Both the position numbers and the translations under genes were made by a program. Below are positions 35,302 through 43,848 of a DNA stretch of 64,000 bases, in pieces. The DNA is from Albibacterium bauzanense (GTDB taxonomy: Bacteria > Bacteroidota > Bacteroidia > Sphingobacteriales > Sphingobacteriaceae): assembly GCF_004339765.1 (NCBI RefSeq), contig NZ_SMGO01000003.1:310001-374000 (forward strand), in the 5' to 3' direction. The notes under the pieces were generated by a model. That model made no database searches. It was not told where the DNA came from and was given only the letters and a program-made list of their open reading frames with translations. Each line of letters opens with the position of its first letter. Position 1 is the stretch's first letter.

Positions 35302-36192
35302 ATGAAAGAAGAAGGAAATCAAAATCCCAAAGAAAAATATCCTGTTCCACCATTTCCAAAACAAGAACAGGTTATTCCAGGTAACGAAGAAGGCATGCAT
35401 CCTAAAGCAGATCATGGAGAAGAATCTTATAAAGGTTGCGGTAAATTAGAAGGCAAAAAGGCGATCATTACTGGTGGCGATTCTGGTATTGGCAAGGCGG
35501 TCTCAATCGCATTTGCCAGAGAGGGTGCTGATGTGCTGATCTCTTATTTAGACGATATGGAAGACGAAGATGCTTTTGATACTGCTGAATATGTAAAGGA
35601 AGCTGGCAAAAGAGCTATTCTAATGAAGGGTGACATACGCGACCCTGAACACTGCAGGGCAATTGTACAAAAAGCTGTGGCAGAATTTGGTCAAATAGAT
35701 ATTTTAGTAAATAACGCTGCCTTTCAAATGGCCAGGAAATCATTAGCTGATATTTCAGATGATGAATGGGTTAAAAACTTCAATACAAATATTCATCCTA
35801 TGTTTTATTTAAGTAAGGCTGCAGAACCTTATATGAAACCTGGAAGTAGTATAATAAATACAACTTCTATAAATGCGTATTCTCCTACTCCCATACTACT
35901 ACCTTATGCTGCAACAAAAGCTGCAATTCAAAACTTTACGGCTAATTTAAGCCAGATATTATTAGAAGCAGGAAAAGGTATCCGTGTTAATGCTGTAGCT
36001 CCTGGTCCTATTTGGACTCCACTTATTCCATCAACTATGCCACATCCTGATACTTTTGGAAAGGATACACCAATGGGTAGACCCGGGCAACCAGTGGAAG
36101 TTGCTCCTGCCTATGTATTTTTAGCATCTGATGAGGCAAGTTATATTTCAGGGGCAACCCTCCCTGTTACTGGTGGACGAATAACCATTTAA
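35302..36192 (+). CDS. SDR-family oxidoreductase, general-stress type
   Basis: A 296-residue short-chain dehydrogenase with an extended N-terminal tail of about 45 residues rich in Pro and charged residues, as in the general-stress YdaD/YhdG-like group. It has the cofactor loop GGDSGIGKAV, NNAA, an active-site Ser in TTSINAY and the catalytic YAATK. The substrate is unknown. It follows the debranching enzyme by 66 bp on the same strand and converges on the small membrane protein gene 5 bp away. Confidence 0.92.
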   Translation: MKEEGNQNPKEKYPVPPFPKQEQVIPGNEEGMHPKADHGEESYKGCGKLEGKKAIITGGDSGIGKAVSIAFAREGADVLISYLDDMEDEDAFDTAEYVKEAGKRAILMKGDIRDPEHCRAIVQKAVAEFGQIDILVNNAAFQMARKSLADISDDEWVKNFNTNIHPMFYLSKAAEPYMKPGSSIINTTSINAYSPTPILLPYAATKAAIQNFTANLSQILLEAGKGIRVNAVAPGPIWTPLIPSTMPHPDTFGKDTPMGRPGQPVEVAPAYVFLASDEASYISGATLPVTGGRITI

Positions 36193-36197
36193 ATAGG

Positions 36198-36383
36198 TTA
36201 TTTAAAATACTTCACTCCATATTTAATCATAATATAAAGAGGAATACCTAATGCAACCCATGAAAGAATATGCCATACTCCAATCCCCATTATAGCTAAT
36301 AATAATCCTATGGTTGTTAGGACAGCCAAAAGAATAGGCATTACCCATGTTTTATTTAAGTAATAGTCATTTTTAGTAGGCAT
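36198..36383 (-). CDS. small two-helix membrane protein
   Basis: A 61-residue protein with two hydrophobic segments (about 13-34 and 36-54) and charged ends. It starts inside the end of the PepSY gene (11-bp overlap), the arrangement of a translationally coupled partner, which is the main reason to believe it is real. No family was recognised. It may be an accessory subunit of the PepSY protein. Confidence 0.68.
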   Translation of the reverse strand: MPTKNDYYLNKTWVMPILLAVLTTIGLLLAIMGIGVWHILSWVALGIPLYIMIKYGVKYFK

Positions 36384-37548
36384 CTTCTTCGACAGTTGAT
36401 AAAGTAAGCGATTCGTAATTGTCTATAAGTCTTTTTAATTGAGCGGCTTTCGCTTTTCGTCTTGCAAACCAAAGATAAAGTCCAGAGATCAATACAAGAA
36501 TAGTAGCCAGATCAAAGATTACCCAAATGATTTTCATAGGAATACCACCGTAATCTCCAAAATGAAAAGGCTGAGAGATGAAAATGGTATTTAAATACCA
36601 GGGAAGATCTCTCATATCTGTAAACTCACCTGTTTCAGCATCAATTAATGCAGGTTTAATAATTCTTGAAGTTAAGGGCGTAGTTCCAATCATATAAACA
36701 GCATAATGATGGCTACTTGAATATAAAGTACCAGGATATGCAACAAAAGAAACTTCCATTCCTGGAGCTGCTTCCTTCGCTTTTTCAATAGCAGCATCAA
36801 GAGAACTTAACTTACCCTCTATTTTAGGTTTATCTTTATACTCAGACACCATTTCGGCCAATTGTCCGGACCTCCACATTTCTAATGCAGGATCTGCCAA
36901 TGTATTAATAACACCTGTAATACCCACAACAAATGCCCATGCTAAAGTCACGATTCCAAGTAGATTATGCAAATCCAGCCATTTTAATCGAGATGATTTT
37001 TCGGTCCTTATCATTCCAAAATCAAAACGCTTCATGATTGGGCCATATAAAACAACACCAGAAACAATTGCTACAATAAAAAGCGTTCCCATTAATCCCA
37101 GAAAAAGTTTACCTGGTATGCCAGCAAGCATCTCTACATGGAGATAATACATTATTAACATGAAATCCATTTCATTTGGAGGTGCCTCAAGCACTGTCGC
37201 GGTCCTTTCATCCATAGTTAGATAATGATCTGCTTCAATAGGCGCTTCGGATGAGTCAGCTAATGTTACGAACATTTGATTTGGATGATGATCGGCATCC
37301 CAGAAAATATATTTTGCTTCTTTGCCTGGTATATGTTCCATGGCCTTTTGAAGAACCGCATCTTTTGAAAACTCAGGAGAGCCGGCAGGAAGTTCAGCAA
37401 GCTCTATATCCTTTCCAAGAAGATGATCTATCTCTTCATAAAATACCAGTGGCAATCCGGTGATGCATAGCATAAGTAAAAATATAGTGCATATAAGACT
37501 TGTCCATTTATGAACATCAAACCATCTTTTTATTGTTTTAGCTCTCAT
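36373..37548 (-). CDS. PepSY-associated transmembrane protein
   Basis: A 391-residue protein with four membrane helices (near 15-37, 145-168, 193-215 and 343-365) and two periplasmic PepSY-like loops, the standard PepSY_TM layout. WFDVHKWTSLICTIFLLMLC at the start and KWLDLHNLLGIVTLAWAFVVG later hold His residues in or near the membrane helices that may bind haem. Members are often linked to siderophore uptake as membrane ferric reductases, but no TonB receptor is adjacent here. Two tandem Fur-like boxes sit 78-118 bp upstream and support iron control. Confidence 0.9.
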   Translation of the reverse strand: MRAKTIKRWFDVHKWTSLICTIFLLMLCITGLPLVFYEEIDHLLGKDIELAELPAGSPEFSKDAVLQKAMEHIPGKEAKYIFWDADHHPNQMFVTLADSSEAPIEADHYLTMDERTATVLEAPPNEMDFMLIMYYLHVEMLAGIPGKLFLGLMGTLFIVAIVSGVVLYGPIMKRFDFGMIRTEKSSRLKWLDLHNLLGIVTLAWAFVVGITGVINTLADPALEMWRSGQLAEMVSEYKDKPKIEGKLSSLDAAIEKAKEAAPGMEVSFVAYPGTLYSSSHHYAVYMIGTTPLTSRIIKPALIDAETGEFTDMRDLPWYLNTIFISQPFHFGDYGGIPMKIIWVIFDLATILVLISGLYLWFARRKAKAAQLKRLIDNYESLTLSTVEEDAY

Positions 37549-37625
37549 AAGTACCTAGTAATGATAATGATGGATATTTCTTGTTATGGGTTTATTTATT
37601 TTATCCATCGCCACAAATGTATTAT

Positions 37626-37666
37626 TTAAAATTATTCTAAACAATATTTATTTGAAATTATTCTAA
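37626..37666. promoter_or_regulatory. two tandem Fur-like boxes
   Basis: TTAAAATTATTCTAA (37626-37640) and TTGAAATTATTCTAA (37652-37666), both imperfect 7-1-7 inverted repeats sharing AAATTATTCTAAA, with starts 26 bases apart. The first has one mismatch between its half sites. They lie upstream of the PepSY gene and share their core with the box upstream of the FTR1 gene. Confidence 0.5.
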
Positions 37667-37743
37667 ATAAGTAATTAGCGAAGGGAAAAAATAGCTGAAT
37701 AATGCTTAATAAAATACCTGAGAACAATAATTGATTTGCCTTA

Positions 37744-40263
37744 TTACAGTATACCTTTTTCTATTTTTTTAACAGGAAAAAATAAGCTTACGAGATAAGC
37801 TACTCCTACTGATACGAAAATTGCTATTGCCGGATACAGGAAAAAATTAACAAGATTTGCTTGGTGTACAATATATAAAACAATGGCACTAAAGATAAAC
37901 CCGACTAACATTCCTGTACTATTAATCCTTGGAAAGAATATGCCTGCTGTAAACATTCCGGCTAAACATCCTCCAAGGAGACCGATTATTGTTATATATT
38001 GATCCCAAATAGAAGAATTTTGCAATGACGCAATATATATAGAAACAATTGCACCCATAAGCCCTAAACAAACGGTTGTAATACGTGCAAAATCAAACTG
38101 TTTCTTATCAGACGAGTTTGGCTTAAGCAACACAAAGAAATCCTTCGTAATAACAGTAGCCATTGAATTCATACTCGAACTAATCGTTGACATGGTTGCA
38201 GCAAATACACCTGCTATTACCAAACCTGATAAACCGGAAGGTAATTGATTAGTGATAAATCCAGGAAAAATATCGTCGGTTCTTCCAAAAGGATTTACTA
38301 CAGCAGGGTGATGTTTAAAATATACCCATAACGCAGTGCCAACTCCAAAAAATATAATAGAAGCAGGAATCGTTAACAGAGCATTAACATAAATTGATTT
38401 TCTAGCCTCCTTTTCAGAGGAAGTTGTTAAATAACGTTGTACTACAACTTGATCAGACGAAAAAGTAACGAGTTGAGATAAGAACCCTCCAACCAAGACC
38501 ACCCACAAAACAGGCTCTGTTATTGTTGATTCAAGTATAGCCCATTGAAATTTATTATTGTCTGCTGCTTCAGAAAAAAAAGCAGAAAAACCTCCATCTA
38601 TGGAAAAAACAATAAATATTAGACTCGCCAAAGCACCACCTAATAATACAACCACCTGCATCACATCTGTCCACACGACAGCTTCAATACCTCCAAAAAA
38701 GCAATAAACTGTCGTAATCAGACTAGTTACAATAATACAGGTTGTTAAATCGATACCTATAATGGAACTTAACACCAAAGAAGGCAAATAAATAACCACC
38801 CCCAACCTGCCCAACTGAAACAATAAAAAGGTTAAACTTGCCAGCAACTTTATCGGTCGATTAAAACGAACCTCCAGGTATTCATATATACTTGTTACTT
38901 TAAGTTTTCTAAAATAGGGTAAATAAAAATAAACAATCAGAGGAGCAACGGCAACTATCATCATATTATTCATGAAATAGACCCAGTTTGTTGCATAAGC
39001 TTTCGCTGGAATTGCAATAAAAGTAAGAGCACTTAAGACAGTTCCGAAGATGCTTAAACCTGCAGCCCATCCTGGAATTTTGCCCTCTGCCAGGAAAAAA
39101 TCGGCAGTTGTTCCATTCATTCCTCTGGAAGCAAAAACGCCAATGCCTAGAGTAAGTAAAAAATAGATCCCTAACACAGTCCAATCCCAGCCTTTAAATG
39201 CACCTGTTGAATTTAAAGGTTCACCGAACCATACCTTGTTCGTTCTAATGGATGGTTTAACCTCTCCACCGGGAATAACTATTTTCCCTTTCCACTCCAC
39301 CATAGGTGTTGTAACAGGAGCCAAATCAGGAAAAGAGCCAATCTTTCCCCAAGTATTTGTAATGATATTATAAGAGAAAATGTCTTTTGAGAATCCAGGG
39401 TGAGAATTTACTGCCGGATCAAGATTAACATTGCTACCATCATCTCCACCAAAAACAATTAGATTGCTTTGTCCTGCACTTAATGCGGGATTAGGAGCAC
39501 CAGCGACAGATACTGGTAATTCGGCGAGTTTGCTCCATCCTTCTTTTTCAGTAAAACGATAAGCATCTTTTAAATATTCTCTTTTACCTTCATTCAAATA
39601 TACTCCACTAAAGAGGTAAATCGCATTATCTTGTACACCGGCCACTGAAAGCATTCTTGTTGGCCCAGGCCACGTTTCATTAATCTTCCATCCTTGAGCC
39701 AGATTACCCAGATCTAGTGTCCAAAAATTTTGTCCCGCTTCTTTTGAATCTGGATATCTAATTCCTCCTAATATATAAATCTTATTATTTAATAAAACTC
39801 CTGTTGAATTCGCAAGAGGTTGAGGCAAATCAGGTAATTTTTCATAATTAACAGATCCTTCCGAATAAGTCATTATATAAACTTCTGAATGATGCCCTTC
39901 TGCATTACTCCCCCCTATCAAAATAATTTTCCCGTTCCAACTGATCGAAACTCCATATCCGAGAGGCATGGGTAATTGTCCTACTAATTTCCATTCTCCC
40001 TCAGGTTGATCCAATGCATAAACCTGATCATGCCATACCTTTTCAGACCCTGTCCATGGAGCGCCGCCATCTGGAAAGTTAGCGCCACCAGCAACTAAAA
40101 GTGCATCATTTGAAACACCAGCGAAGGAACCCGCAAACCCAATGTTATCAGGAATATCCTTAGCAGATTGCCAACTTATATATTTCGTATCCTGTGCAAA
40201 CAAAGGAGAGCTGGCCATAAAAAGGATAATGTTAATGAAACAAAAGAAAGAAGCTTTGATCAT
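37744..40263 (-). CDS. NanM-type Kelch mutarotase fused to a sodium:solute symporter
   Basis: I start at the ATG at 40263, which opens a clear signal peptide (MIKASFFCFINIILFMASSPLFAQ) 8 bp after the lyase stop; the longer form would need TTG at 40296 inside the lyase gene. Residues 30-340 form a Kelch propeller with the N-acetylneuraminate epimerase hallmark GGANFPDGGAPW and KVWHDQVY and repeated GGxN/GG motifs. From about 355 the chain becomes a sodium:solute symporter of about 13 helices (DFFLAEGKIPGWAAGLSIFG). The propeller would sit in the periplasm, speeding sialic acid anomer conversion next to the transporter. The neighbours nanA and nanH support sialic acid as substrate. Confidence 0.92.
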   Translation of the reverse strand: MIKASFFCFINIILFMASSPLFAQDTKYISWQSAKDIPDNIGFAGSFAGVSNDALLVAGGANFPDGGAPWTGSEKVWHDQVYALDQPEGEWKLVGQLPMPLGYGVSISWNGKIILIGGSNAEGHHSEVYIMTYSEGSVNYEKLPDLPQPLANSTGVLLNNKIYILGGIRYPDSKEAGQNFWTLDLGNLAQGWKINETWPGPTRMLSVAGVQDNAIYLFSGVYLNEGKREYLKDAYRFTEKEGWSKLAELPVSVAGAPNPALSAGQSNLIVFGGDDGSNVNLDPAVNSHPGFSKDIFSYNIITNTWGKIGSFPDLAPVTTPMVEWKGKIVIPGGEVKPSIRTNKVWFGEPLNSTGAFKGWDWTVLGIYFLLTLGIGVFASRGMNGTTADFFLAEGKIPGWAAGLSIFGTVLSALTFIAIPAKAYATNWVYFMNNMMIVAVAPLIVYFYLPYFRKLKVTSIYEYLEVRFNRPIKLLASLTFLLFQLGRLGVVIYLPSLVLSSIIGIDLTTCIIVTSLITTVYCFFGGIEAVVWTDVMQVVVLLGGALASLIFIVFSIDGGFSAFFSEAADNNKFQWAILESTITEPVLWVVLVGGFLSQLVTFSSDQVVVQRYLTTSSEKEARKSIYVNALLTIPASIIFFGVGTALWVYFKHHPAVVNPFGRTDDIFPGFITNQLPSGLSGLVIAGVFAATMSTISSSMNSMATVITKDFFVLLKPNSSDKKQFDFARITTVCLGLMGAIVSIYIASLQNSSIWDQYITIIGLLGGCLAGMFTAGIFFPRINSTGMLVGFIFSAIVLYIVHQANLVNFFLYPAIAIFVSVGVAYLVSLFFPVKKIEKGIL

Positions 40264-40271
40264 AAAGTCAT

Positions 40272-41201
40272 TTAAAAAGAGTGATTTTTTATGCAATCTT
40301 TTACTGTTGAAAAGAATTCCTTTTTTTCAAGCTCTTCAATGAGCAGCTCCTTATCGGAAGCTTTTAATTCAAGTAAAGGTAAACGACAAGGTCCAAGATT
40401 AATTCCCTTAAATCCAACAATTGCGCGCTGAGCTGGTATTGGTGCAAATTTCACCAAAGATTGAACCATCTTTATTGACATCATCTGAAGATCGCGTGCT
40501 TCCTTTAATTGATTATTTTGAAAACACTCAATAATTCGGTTATATAAAGGAGCTGCAAAGGTATATGTACTTCCAACAGCACCTTTAGCTCCAACTGCTA
40601 AAGCTGGCAGCAGCATTTCATCAAATCCGAATAAAATATCAAATTTTCCATCTTTATGATTCAAACAAGCTTCATATTCATGCAAAGTAGAAGCTGTATA
40701 TTTCACCCCCCTAAAACTAGGAATAAGTTCTTCTGCTAAATTTAAAAACTCAAGCATATCCATTGAAATACCTGTTAAATGAGGTATATTATAGTAATAA
40801 AAGGGTGTTTCGGGTGCTGCAGAAGCAATCTCTGCCATACTGATAACCAGGGCTTTCACGGAAGATGGTTTAAAATAAAAAGCGGAAACAGAGGAAATAG
40901 CATCTACACCTAACCCTTGAGCATGTGCGGCAAGTTTTTTAGCCTCATAGATTGAACTATGACCTACATGAACCATAACGATAATACGCTTATTTACAGC
41001 TTTGACATAAGCCTCTGCAATGGCCATCCGTTCTTCAATCGTAAGATTGGGTCCTTCTCCATTTGTTCCGCAAATGAACACTCCTGCTAAGCCGTCTGCT
41101 ATCAAATTTTCAACGATTTCCGGAATGATATCCAGATTGATCTCACCATTATCTTTATAAGCTGCAAAGCTTGCAGCTATTAAACCTTCTATTTTCTTCA
41201 T
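40272..41201 (-). CDS. nanA: N-acetylneuraminate lyase (DHDPS superfamily)
   Basis: A 309-residue class I aldolase. GTNGE at 45-49 is the carboxylate-binding loop, Tyr137 in FYYYNIP and the Schiff-base Lys167 in GVKYTAS are the catalytic pair, and the FGFDEMLLPALAVGAKGAVGST block matches sialic acid lyases rather than DapA. It splits N-acetylneuraminate to ManNAc and pyruvate in the cytoplasm. It follows the sialidase gene by 13 bp and precedes the symporter fusion by 8 bp. No ManNAc kinase or epimerase is in the window, so later steps must be encoded elsewhere. Confidence 0.92.
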   Translation of the reverse strand: MKKIEGLIAASFAAYKDNGEINLDIIPEIVENLIADGLAGVFICGTNGEGPNLTIEERMAIAEAYVKAVNKRIIVMVHVGHSSIYEAKKLAAHAQGLGVDAISSVSAFYFKPSSVKALVISMAEIASAAPETPFYYYNIPHLTGISMDMLEFLNLAEELIPSFRGVKYTASTLHEYEACLNHKDGKFDILFGFDEMLLPALAVGAKGAVGSTYTFAAPLYNRIIECFQNNQLKEARDLQMMSIKMVQSLVKFAPIPAQRAIVGFKGINLGPCRLPLLELKASDKELLIEELEKKEFFSTVKDCIKNHSF

Positions 41202-41214
41202 TAATTTCTATTAT

Positions 41215-42852
41215 TTATTTCTTTATTATATCATCCATAGAAATTGCTTGAAAAACCATGTCGGCCTGACTACTTTCATAGAGTATACCAATAGTATTTT
41301 CATCAATATTTGCCAGACAGGAATAACCTCTACTTGATAACTCATCCAATAAAAGTCCTTTTTCCCAAGACGAACCATCGTTAAGGCTGTATTGGATGGT
41401 CATCCGATTGCGAGCAGTCATTGAATTAGGATTTGAGAATAATAAAACAGATTTATTCTCTTCATCATGATGTGAAATGATACTTGCCATACAGACCGGT
41501 TCAATTAAGGCATTATGCGAGGTAGAATGAACCTGCCAGTTTTCACCCAGATCTTTGGTTACTGCAATTGCTCTTCCATTCGTATGATCCGTAACTCCTT
41601 TATTTGAATTAGCACGCATATTCAGCATGATAGAGCCATCAGAGAGTTCTACTGCCATGCACTCCGTTGTAGATTCATTTATGGCGGGATTACTAGACTG
41701 CCAAGTCTTTCCCCCATCTTTACTATAGGTAATATTGGAGAATGCTTCACCAGTTTTATCTCTTCCTTGCGTTGGAAATACAAGTGTTCCATCCTTTAAC
41801 GTAATTCCCTGCCCAGGAGCTGGCGCCCAAAGCCACCATTCTTCCTTTTTCCCCATTTCGGTAATGTTAATGGGATCTGACCAGGTCTTCCCATCATCTG
41901 TACTCTTCACAATTAGGAATTGTGAAGTCTGTTTAACTCCAAAACCTGGTTGTGAGCCTTTCGTTAACCACTGATGATTCCAGTTATTGCTCTCTTCGGT
42001 CAAGTTCTCGACCCATTTACCATCATCTCCAATCACCCCATGCATCCATAGCCCGGCGATATAAATCGCATCTGAATTTTTATCTACCAAAATACTGGCA
42101 TCCGAAACTCCGTTGAACTTTTCGGGTAACCCACCCCATTTTCCCATATCAATTACTATTTGGATAGGCTCCCAGGTTTCCCCCTTATCAGTACTCCGAT
42201 GAAGACCAATATCCATATTTCCTTGTAAATCTCTCGCACTTTCATATCGTGCATCAAAAACAGCCAGTAAGGTTCCTTGATTACTTGTTGCCAGTCCTGG
42301 TATTCTTGAGGTATGAACGCCATCCTGATTATGTTTCCTTACTGCAACCCCTATCCGTTGTTTAATGTTATTATTTGCCGATGGTTTATACTCTTTATTA
42401 TCGATAAGAACCGACAATAAACTGGCATCAATTTCATTCAATAAATTGGCCTGTTCATTCAGTTCATAGGATAACCAAAAATAATTATCCCCACTTTTTA
42501 ATTTTAAATTTCCCGACAAAACAATTTCATTATCAACATCTTCAACTATTGAGAACAACAAGGCTTTTGTTGTTTCCATATTTCCTGGAAGGGAATCCTG
42601 ACCATAATAAAATAGCCGGACTCCTTTGATATCAGAAAGATTACTTGTACCATTAGTACTAATTTTAATACCGCCCAAAAACTGTCCTTCATCAGAGGTC
42701 GTAATTTTAATCCGTAAAACCGGATTTTCCTTCTTTCCCTTCAAAACCGGAATCTGCAATTGATGTTGACTAATCTTCACTTGAGGAGGCTTAACACCTA
42801 AACTTACGAACGGTGAACCAAACAACACAAATATTAATATCAGAAATCTCAT
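41215..42852 (-). CDS. nanH: exo-alpha-sialidase (GH33)
   Basis: The ATG at 42852 gives a signal peptide (MRFLILIFVLFGSPFVSLG); the extension to 42891 would begin with TTG. About 545 residues: an N-terminal beta-sandwich carbohydrate-binding-like domain (about 25-165), then the six-bladed sialidase domain with the RIP motif (SRIPGLATS) and Asp boxes STDKGETW, STDDGKTW, SKDGGKTW and SLNDGSSW. It releases terminal sialic acids from glycans outside the cytoplasm. It is the first gene of the nanH-nanA-symporter unit, with a candidate GntR operator 51 bp upstream. Confidence 0.94.
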   Translation of the reverse strand: MRFLILIFVLFGSPFVSLGVKPPQVKISQHQLQIPVLKGKKENPVLRIKITTSDEGQFLGGIKISTNGTSNLSDIKGVRLFYYGQDSLPGNMETTKALLFSIVEDVDNEIVLSGNLKLKSGDNYFWLSYELNEQANLLNEIDASLLSVLIDNKEYKPSANNNIKQRIGVAVRKHNQDGVHTSRIPGLATSNQGTLLAVFDARYESARDLQGNMDIGLHRSTDKGETWEPIQIVIDMGKWGGLPEKFNGVSDASILVDKNSDAIYIAGLWMHGVIGDDGKWVENLTEESNNWNHQWLTKGSQPGFGVKQTSQFLIVKSTDDGKTWSDPINITEMGKKEEWWLWAPAPGQGITLKDGTLVFPTQGRDKTGEAFSNITYSKDGGKTWQSSNPAINESTTECMAVELSDGSIMLNMRANSNKGVTDHTNGRAIAVTKDLGENWQVHSTSHNALIEPVCMASIISHHDEENKSVLLFSNPNSMTARNRMTIQYSLNDGSSWEKGLLLDELSSRGYSCLANIDENTIGILYESSQADMVFQAISMDDIIKK

Positions 42853-42902
42853 CACGATTGGAATCAAGGTATTAAATGTATAACTACTCAATTACTATGT
42901 AT

Positions 42903-42917
42903 ATATGTTCTACATAT
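42903..42917. promoter_or_regulatory. candidate GntR/NanR operator
   Basis: ATATGTTCTACATAT, a perfect inverted repeat (6-base arms, 3-base centre) with a GT-N3-AC core as in operators of FadR-subfamily GntR proteins. It lies between the GntR gene and the sialidase start, in the leader of the sialic acid operon. Confidence 0.5.
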
Positions 42918-42965
42918 TAAAGGTAAAAATAAAATATTATAAACAAAATTAAATGCTAAAAATAT

Positions 42966-43658
42966 CTAGAAGTTTTCAAGACGATCAAAATGGGGCTTCA
43001 AATGCTCCAACATGCCTTTATTGAAATCTTCCTTCGTACCATGTTTTAGTATTTCAACAAGATCGGCATGATTAACAGTTCCTTGCGTTGGTTTATCTTC
43101 TCTTTCGGTTACATAAGCAAAAATAGGTAATAACATAATCTGAAAACGTTTAAGAGTTTCGTTTCCTGCAATTTCATACAATTTCCCATGAAAGGCTAAT
43201 TCATGTTTTATACGAAACGTATTACCTATACCATCTTGATCTTTCGCAATTTTTTCTAATACGGCAATATCCTTATCTGTTTTATTACGATACAACAATT
43301 CCCCTAAGCCCATTTCGAGAACCAACCGCAATTCAAATATATCTTTCAAAGTAGTTTCATCCATGATAATTGGATCCAGTATCTTTTCAAAAGAACTTAA
43401 GATATCTGGACGAACAAAAACCATCCCACGCCTTTTCCTGGACTCAATCAGGCCCAACATTTTTAATCGGCTCAAACCTTCTCTAACAACATTCCGACTT
43501 ACACCTAGAGCTTCAGCCAATTCCATTTCCTTAGGCAACGCGTCACCAGGTTGAAAGGCTGTCTTCTTTAAAAACTCCATCAGTTTGAGCTCCACTATAT
43601 CAGCCATTGTGGGTGAATTAATTTTCTTCAAATCCTTTTTCAGTGCAATGGTTTTCAT
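42966..43658 (-). CDS. FadR-type GntR regulator, probable NanR-like repressor
   Basis: A 230-residue regulator with an N-terminal winged helix (FQPGDALPKEMELAEALGVS, then RNVVREGLSRLKMLGLIESRKR) and a C-terminal all-helical FCD ligand domain with metal-binding-type residues (LRLVLEMG, HELAFHGKLYEIAGN, HADLVEIL). The gene sits 113 bp upstream of the sialidase on the same strand with a GT-N3-AC palindrome between, so control of the sialic acid genes is the natural reading. The inducer is inferred to be a sialic acid or breakdown product. Confidence 0.9.
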   Translation of the reverse strand: MKTIALKKDLKKINSPTMADIVELKLMEFLKKTAFQPGDALPKEMELAEALGVSRNVVREGLSRLKMLGLIESRKRRGMVFVRPDILSSFEKILDPIIMDETTLKDIFELRLVLEMGLGELLYRNKTDKDIAVLEKIAKDQDGIGNTFRIKHELAFHGKLYEIAGNETLKRFQIMLLPIFAYVTEREDKPTQGTVNHADLVEILKHGTKEDFNKGMLEHLKPHFDRLENF

Positions 43659-43848
43659 AAATCAAATATAGAGCAATTCTTTATATTGCTTAAGTGCAGA
43701 ATAATCTAAATTCTCAAAGAATACAAAAGGTTAAAAAACCTAACGACAGTCGCCTTAGATAATTACGCTCTCACTTTTCTCCGATATATACTCTAGTATC
43801 TGCAGATTAACAATCTAGTATATCAAAAACGTCTTCTTAAATTCTTCT

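Noticed and set aside
37744-43658. A complete sialic acid catabolic operon
   Set aside because: Only uptake, sialidase, lyase and regulator are present; no ManNAc epimerase or kinase and no NagA/NagB gene is in the window.
43672-43690. AGCAAT...ATTGCT dyad upstream of the GntR gene
   Set aside because: Short arms and no GT-N3-AC core, so it does not match the GntR-type site found at 42903-42917.
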